Part shown: positions 58,750 through 64,000 of the stretch, piece after piece
Numbering within the stretch: position 1 is the first letter of the stretch
Layout of the letters: the number at the start of each line of letters is the position of its first letter
Source: Plantago ovata
Taxonomy: Eukaryota > Streptophyta > Magnoliopsida > Lamiales > Plantaginaceae
Direction of reading: 5' to 3'
NCBI GenBank assembly: GCA_028274465.1
Contig: CM051456.1
Coordinates: 107,421,348-107,485,347 of the forward strand
DNA length: 64,000 nt
The notes under the pieces: model-generated
The model's input: the letters and a program-made list of their open reading frames with translations, nothing else
Told to the model about the DNA's origin: nothing
The model's database searches: none
Made by a program: the position numbers and the translations under genes

Positions 58750-58949
58750 CTGCAATACAAAGATCCGTGTTAGTACATACACAATTGAATATAAAACATG
58801 TACAATCAGAGATATAGCAAGGAACGACACTAGACATTCGGGTGGTCACGCCAGTAGGACTCCCAAACATCATGAAGGGCACTCGGCATCCACTCTTTGG
58901 GCGGAACTCCCAAAAGTCAGTTGGCTTTCCAAACCTCAAATAAGGGAAT

Positions 58950-59880
58950 CCTCAGTGTACGATCTGACATATTTGAATGCTAAACCTGACCAAAAATACT
59001 CATATTATCTTCTAACTTTAATTTATCAATGAGTTATTTCTTTCATACTTACACTTTTTTTAAACAATAATTACCTATATTTATCTATATTTCCATTATA
59101 CTTGTACAATTTTCATTATAATAACTAATTACAATACACTATAATTACATATATTTTTCATTATAATTATGCAATTTGCATTATAGTAACAACTACCAAT
59201 ACACTATAATTACCTATATTTATCTATATATTTCCATTATACTTATGGAATTTTCATTATAATAAAAACTTGCAATACACTATAATTACCTATATTTATC
59301 TATATTTTCATTATATTTATACAATTTCCATTATAATAACTAATTACAATACACTATAATTACTCATATTTCCATTATAATTATACTTATGCAATTTTCA
59401 AATCTAATTAGTATATCCCAAACAAACTACACTAATTGAACAAAACTAACTACATAGATAATCCCAAACATAATCGAACCAAATTCAAATCCCAAACATA
59501 ATAAAACCCAATTCAAATCTCAAAAATAATCGAACCCACTACATCCCAAACATCCCAATTGAACAATACTAACATCAAAACTAGCTAATAAACCATAAAA
59601 CACTTCAAAATTGAAAAAATACCAAATTTACAAAAGTTAGGTTTCGAGATTAGTACCTTTAATTGCGGAATAAATAGAACAACCCACTTCAAATTGAATG
59701 TCTCACTACGTTCCTTGTTGAATTGGCTTCGATTTGACACCAAGATTGGAAGAAATGATGGAGTATAATGGAAGATTGGAATTTGAGAGAAGAAGGGACA
59801 AGAAGAGGAGAAGAGGAGAAGAAAAACGTTAATGGAGTTCTGGCCGTGTTCTGCCGGTCATATTGATTTTTAGCGACGGA
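58950..59880. other. AT-rich 5' part of CACTA-2, tandem TATATTT-type repeats
   Basis: About 59030-59420 is built from repeats of ACACTATAATTACC, TATATTTATC and TTTTCATTATA words, four or more degenerate copies. No gene is seen. It lies upstream of the PF03004 gene and may hold its promoter and leader. Confidence 0.6.
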
Positions 59881-60335
59881 TGGCCATCCGTCGCTAAATT
59901 TAAAAGCCGAAACTTTTTTTATCTTGGTCAACGTTTAGCGACGGATGACTCATCCGTCGCTATTTAGTGACGGATAATGTCCATCGGTCGCTAAACGTAG
60001 CGACCGATGATTCATCCGTCGCTAAATTTAAAAGCCGAATTTTTTTTCTATCTTGGTCAACGTTTAGCGACGGATAATGTCCATCGGTCGCTAAACGTAG
60101 CGACCGATGATTCATCTGTCGCTAAATAGCGACGGATGAGTCATCGGTCATCCGTCGCTAAATAGCGACGGATGAGTCATCGGTCGCAAAAAAATCACGC
60201 TCTAATACGAATTAAGTCCATCGGTCGCTAGTGGCTATTTATCCGTCGCAAATTGACCGATCGGTCGCTAATATTAGCGACGGATCGATCGGTCGCTGAT
60301 GGTGGTTGCTGATTTCTGTTTTTCTTGTAGTGTAC

Positions 60336-61267
60336 TCACTATTTTTCCCAAACTTTTCTGTCCCCAATATGCTAGAGGCAAAGAGGCAAATCAGGCAATC
60401 TAATCCAAACAGGCAATTTAGTGAGTTTCTCCTGTTTAAAATCAAAATCCACAGTCCAATGCTTCTGAACCATAGGGTGACTCTTGACTGTATAAGGACC
60501 ACTTGAAAACACTAGCTCACAATCCTCCTCATTTTCAAAACGAGCCACAAAGAAACCATTATCATGTTGGTGAAGCTCTGGTACAGCCAAATCACACCAA
60601 GCTTTAGCAACATATTGTTCCATATAAGATAAAGTGTGCTCGTCACCAACCACATAGAGAACAAGGGAGTGTTGCCATTTTTGTATTTCATCATCAATCT
60701 CCTCATCAAAAAAGGATACACAAATACCTGTTTCATCGACTCCCGGCACTGTATAGTCCAGATCAAATCCTTTACCTGCTAATCGATTCCCTCTCAAAAC
60801 GTCGGCATAGGATTCCTGTTCCTGATCTTCTGCTTGATTACCCTCCAGATCTGAATCCGGCTTCTCAGGAGGCTCCTCCGGAATGTCCTCTAACGCCTCA
60901 CCAATCGGTATTTGCTGCAGTACCTGCTCCGGTGGGTTACCCGACCAGGACAGACGTCTAGCAGTGTGTTGATCGCCTATCTGACCATCTAACCTAGTCG
61001 CATCTCCAAGGCTGGCCGGGAGAACCGTTGCCGAGCTTGGCTGAGCAACCGCCGGGGTAGGAGCGGCCGGAGACACCGTAACCGCACCCGTTGATACCGG
61101 CGCTTCACTTGGGCTTGTATATGGATTAGGGCTCACAACACTCGAAATAGGGTCACTATCCATCCCCCCCTCCGATTAAGCACAATCGGTGTGTTAACCG
61201 GAGAATTAACCCTCGTAGCAGGTGGAATACGACTGAATTTGGGCGGTCGGCCGCGTTTAGCTAGCAT
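60336..61267 (-). pseudogene. LINE-D ORF1, N-terminal half (DUF4283-like)
   Basis: It starts MLAKRGRPPKFSRIPPA at 61267. At a 7-C run (61164-61170) the frame shifts by one to MDSDPISSV. The rest reads ESYADVLRGNRLAGKGFDLD, then YVAKAWCDLAVPELH, FVARFENEEDCELVF, and KLTKLPVWIRLPDLPL. This is the RNA-binding DUF4283-type domain of plant LINE ORF1 (PVWIRLPDLP motif). A stop and frameshift follow at about 60370, just before CACTA-2. Confidence 0.8.
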
Positions 61268-61792
61268 ACCGCTTAGAGAGAGAAAGTAGCGACTAGTACT
61301 TTAAAAAAATTGGTCGTTTGATCGTTAGTGAGTGTGACTAATAATGATGAGCGATGACGTGGTGGGAACAAACACATTTTTGTATAGAAAATAGAAAATC
61401 ATAAAGACTTAAGATGTACAAACCCATAAATGGCAGAAGAAAAATTAGAATCGACTTTTGCCGTAGTTACTGTTTCTTTACCAAAATTTAGTTCATACCC
61501 TTCTTCAGACTCTCTGGGACATCAACATTGAGATTATTTTGAGATTATTTTATTACCGACAGAACAAACTCTACCATATTCTACACTCTATCCGTTCAGA
61601 CCATTAGATTCACATTTTCTTTTCTTTTCTCATTTCATTTTAAACTGCATTTGTATTTTCTCATTTCTTTTTAAACTACACTATTTTTTATACTTCATAT
61701 TTTATAACTAATGTCAATTAATCAAATAAATATAAAAAATATTGTTTAAAATGCAAATTACAATACTTAATTTGAAAACATTACAATACTTA

Positions 61793-61975
61793 GGCTTTGT
61801 TCTCTTTGTCTGAAAATTGATTATTTTAAGTTCAGTTTAGATCAGTTCAGATGCATTAAGTTCAGTTCAGTTCAGATTTGCCTAATAGTATTTTGTACTA
61901 CAAATAAGTTCAATTCAAATCCATCCAGTTCAGTTCAGATTAGCTGAGTTCAATTCAGTCGAAGAGAACATAGCC
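61793..61975. mobile_element. Tourist-like (PIF/Harbinger) MITE, second copy
   Basis: It starts GGCTTTGTTCTCTTTGTCTG and ends with the complement of GGCTATGTTCTCTTCGACTG. It is flanked by TTA at 61790-61792 and 61976-61978. The inside shares GTTCAG words and TAGTATTTTGTACTACAAAT with the copy at 1674-1834. Confidence 0.75.
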
Positions 61976-62257
61976 TTATTAGAATACTTGAAATGAAGGA
62001 TTACAAATAAAATATTTCATCAATACTACTACTCATTCTACTTATTTTTTTATGATATTATATTATGCAAGTGTATTTTTTATTGTATATAATAAAAAAG
62101 AAAAATCTTTATCAAACCCTTTCAGACCCATAATTAAGTTTTTACGGGTCTGAAAGTTTGTTCTTCCTCAGACTTCACTGGAGTTGGTTGTGACGGAGAG
62201 CCATATAGACTCTCCATCAAACTCACCGTTGGATTCCATCTAACAACTTTTCCATTA

Positions 62258-62760
62258 GGGTAATTTTCATCAAGATCCCCTATTAGTTTCATCAATTACA
62301 CATTGGTCCTTGCTAGTTCAACAACTACGCATTACCCCCTATTAGTGTACAATCAATTATATTCTAGTCCACGATCTTGACTTTTCGCGAATTAAAGGCT
62401 GGAAAGTATCTTTTTGTCCTCATTAAAGTTTTAGTTTTCAAAAAACACCAAAGTCCTTCAATTATCTTATATTACATATTTGACTCTAAATTTTTCTATT
62501 TTATAAAATTAACTATAAATTATTCAAAATTAACCGCATTACTTAGCTAAATCTCAAAAGATTTTAAATTTATTGCAAAAAGATCCTATACAAAATTCTT
62601 AATTCATTTCCAGTCCTTTTTAAAAAAAAAAAAAAATACTGATTATTGAAAAAAAAATTAAAAAAATTGAAAAAAAAAGCCCCATCGGAGCTGTTTGAAG
62701 ATCCAACTGGGCAGCTCCGATCGGAGCTTATTTAAAACTTCAATCGGAGCTGTTTGAACT
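62258..62760. mobile_element. Truncated copy of the MULE-like element
   Basis: It starts GGGTAATTTTCATCAAGATC. It then follows 19045-19440 closely (ATCAATTACACATTGG, AACTACGCATTACC), and ends in a short remnant of the palindromic array (CAGCTCCGATCGGAGCT at about 62710). The right end is missing. It lies about 400 bp upstream of the fructokinase start. Confidence 0.75.
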
Positions 62761-63075
62761 GTGATTTAAAAATAATTTACAATCGAAATTAAATGTGAAT
62801 AATAGGGTTTAGTAATCAGGGATAAAGTTACCTTTTCTCTCCCTTTTTACCGGATTTAACTCTAAAGTTGATGCTACTAATCATTATTATGCCCACAGAA
62901 TTTGAAAACAGAGTAACACAAATCCACGATGGATTAAAATTTTAAATAATACTTACTATAATCTACTCTCACTTTCTCCTAATTTCTACTCCTAAACAAA
63001 AAATCTAATTACTTTATTATTATTATTATTTTCGTAAAAAACAAAAAAAGCACCCATTTGCAGTAAATTGCACTC

Positions 63076-63082
63076 TATATAA
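63076..63082 (+). promoter_or_regulatory. Probable TATA box of the fructokinase gene
   Basis: TATATAA lies 78 bp upstream of the start codon and is followed by a C/T-rich leader. This spacing fits a plant core promoter with a short 5' UTR of about 50 bp. Confidence 0.65.
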
Positions 63083-63159
63083 CATCTCCATTTTCCCCTT
63101 CTCTTCTCACATTACATTACATACACAATTTCTGTACGTATCATCAACAGACAAATCAA

Positions 63160-63564
63160 ATGGCGCAATCATCATCTTCAACCAGCGGATTGATCGTCTG
63201 CTTCGGCGAGATGCTGATCGACTTCGTCCCGACTGTATCTGGCGTATCTCTCGCCGAGGCCCCTGCCTTCATCAAATCTCCCGGTGGCGCTCCGGCCAAC
63301 GCCGCGATCGCCGTCTCTCGCCTCGGCGGAAAGTCTGCCTTCGTCGGAAAGCTCGGCGACGACGAGTTCGGCCGCATGCTCGAGGGGATTTTGGTCGAGA
63401 ACGGCGTCTCCTCCGCCGGAGTGAACTTCGATAAGGGAGCTAGGACTGCCTTGGCGTTCGTGACTCTACGCGCCGATGGAGAGCGTGAGTTTATGTTTTA
63501 TAGGAATCCGAGTGCTGACATGTTGCTGACGCCTGATGAGCTCAATCTTGACCTCATTAGATCT
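63160..63564 (+). CDS. FRK: Fructokinase (PfkB family), first exon; gene runs off the window
   Basis: Exon 1 is 135 codons, ending LNLDLIRS before a GTAAGT donor at 63565. The frame begins [20 protein letters not shown], and the N-terminal PfkB signature [16 protein letters not shown] is intact, with [13 protein letters not shown] and [11 protein letters not shown]. Fructokinase phosphorylates fructose to fructose-6-phosphate with ATP, feeding sucrose breakdown products into glycolysis and starch synthesis. No transit peptide is seen, so the cytosolic type is likely. The exon is much more GC-rich than its surroundings. The catalytic Asp and second signature lie in exons outside the window. 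63565-64000 is intron 1. Confidence 0.92.
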
Positions 63565-64000
63565 GTAAGTTTTGCTAACTGTATTGTACTACTACTACTG
63601 GTATTTAATTTTAGGAATAATTCTTCACTTTTGTGATTTTGAAAATAATATTCGAATTGTTGTGATTGACTCTGTTTCATGTTCAATTGAATTTTTGTGA
63701 TTGACTCTGTTTTCCTCTGTTTCTTGCATTTTAGAATTGGCAGTTTCATTGTTTCGATGCCAGATCTGTTCTCGTTATGTGTGATTTCTTGATGCACTTT
63801 GGTGATTTGCATTACTTCTATATACGTTTATGATTTTCTTTTCCTTGTTTATGAAAATTATTTTCCATAATTGTAACTAATTGCACTCAATAACGCAATA
63901 ATATCATTTGTGATCAAAAGCAAATTGGATCTTGTTCTTGAGTAAAGAGATGATTTGGTGTTTGCTGAGTTTCAAGATCTATGATTAAATGGTTTCTGGG

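Larger units (their letters stand above)
56303..60332. mobile_element. CACTA-2, non-autonomous En/Spm-type transposon (4030 bp)
   Basis: The ends are CACTACAAGAAACGTGG and the complement of CACTACAAGAAAAACAG. Perfect TAC duplications lie at 56300-56302 and 60333-60335. About 400 bp at each end is filled with direct and inverted AGCGACGGAT / ATCCGTCGCT words, shared with CACTA-1. It carries one multi-exon PF03004-type gene and no TNP2-type transposase, so it must have moved with help from elsewhere. Excision with one TAC restores LINE-D ORF1. Confidence 0.92.
52819..61267 (-). mobile_element. LINE-D, L1-type retrotransposon split by CACTA-2
   Basis: Coding starts at 61267 (MLAKRGRPPKF) and ends at 52819. 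ORF1 and ORF2 keep LINE order, and only the CACTA-2 insertion at 56303-60332 separates ORF1 halves. It is almost full length but carries frameshifts (notably at the poly-C run 61164-61170) and stops. Motifs are close to those of LINE-B. The 5' end lies near 61300. Target duplication not found. Confidence 0.85.

Overview
The window is nuclear DNA of a flowering plant, most likely a eudicot. The evidence is GT-AG introns, AT-rich intergenic sequence, plant-only gene families (NIN-like protein, X8 domain, PF03004-type CACTA gene), plant transposon families and a piece of plastid rRNA. I cannot name the species. All exon models below were read by hand from splice sites and reading frame.

Four ordinary genes are present. 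A small secreted X8-domain protein lies on the minus strand (5525-6093). A five-exon NIN-like transcription factor of the NLP8/NLP9 type lies on the minus strand (8920-15024, 958 aa). A very large 14-exon gene on the plus strand (39386-52100, 2781 aa) joins a SEN1/UPF1-type helicase, a UvrD-type helicase and TPR-like repeats. The first exon of a fructokinase lies on the plus strand at the right edge (63160-63564). They look like independent genes, not a cluster.

The rest is mostly transposons. 1-5500 holds three MITEs and degenerate sequence. 6100-8660 holds a hAT MITE, a LINE RNase H relic and a 191-bp plastid 23S rRNA insertion beside the 3' end of the NLP gene. 16500-22955 holds a degenerate retroelement-like coding relic, a MULE-like element with a palindromic array, a Copia-type LTR and a Stowaway MITE.

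22956-37753 reads as a nest several layers deep. A hAT-like element encloses one LINE. The LINE is interrupted by a CACTA element, an LTR element (itself split by a second LINE), a solo LTR, a small hAT MITE and a Cassandra TRIM. Most junctions carry target-site duplications, and three of them restore LINE reading when the insert is removed.

52800-61300 is a third LINE on the minus strand, split by a second CACTA element that still carries an apparently intact PF03004-type gene. 61300-63160 holds a Tourist-like MITE, a truncated copy of the MULE-like element and the fructokinase promoter.
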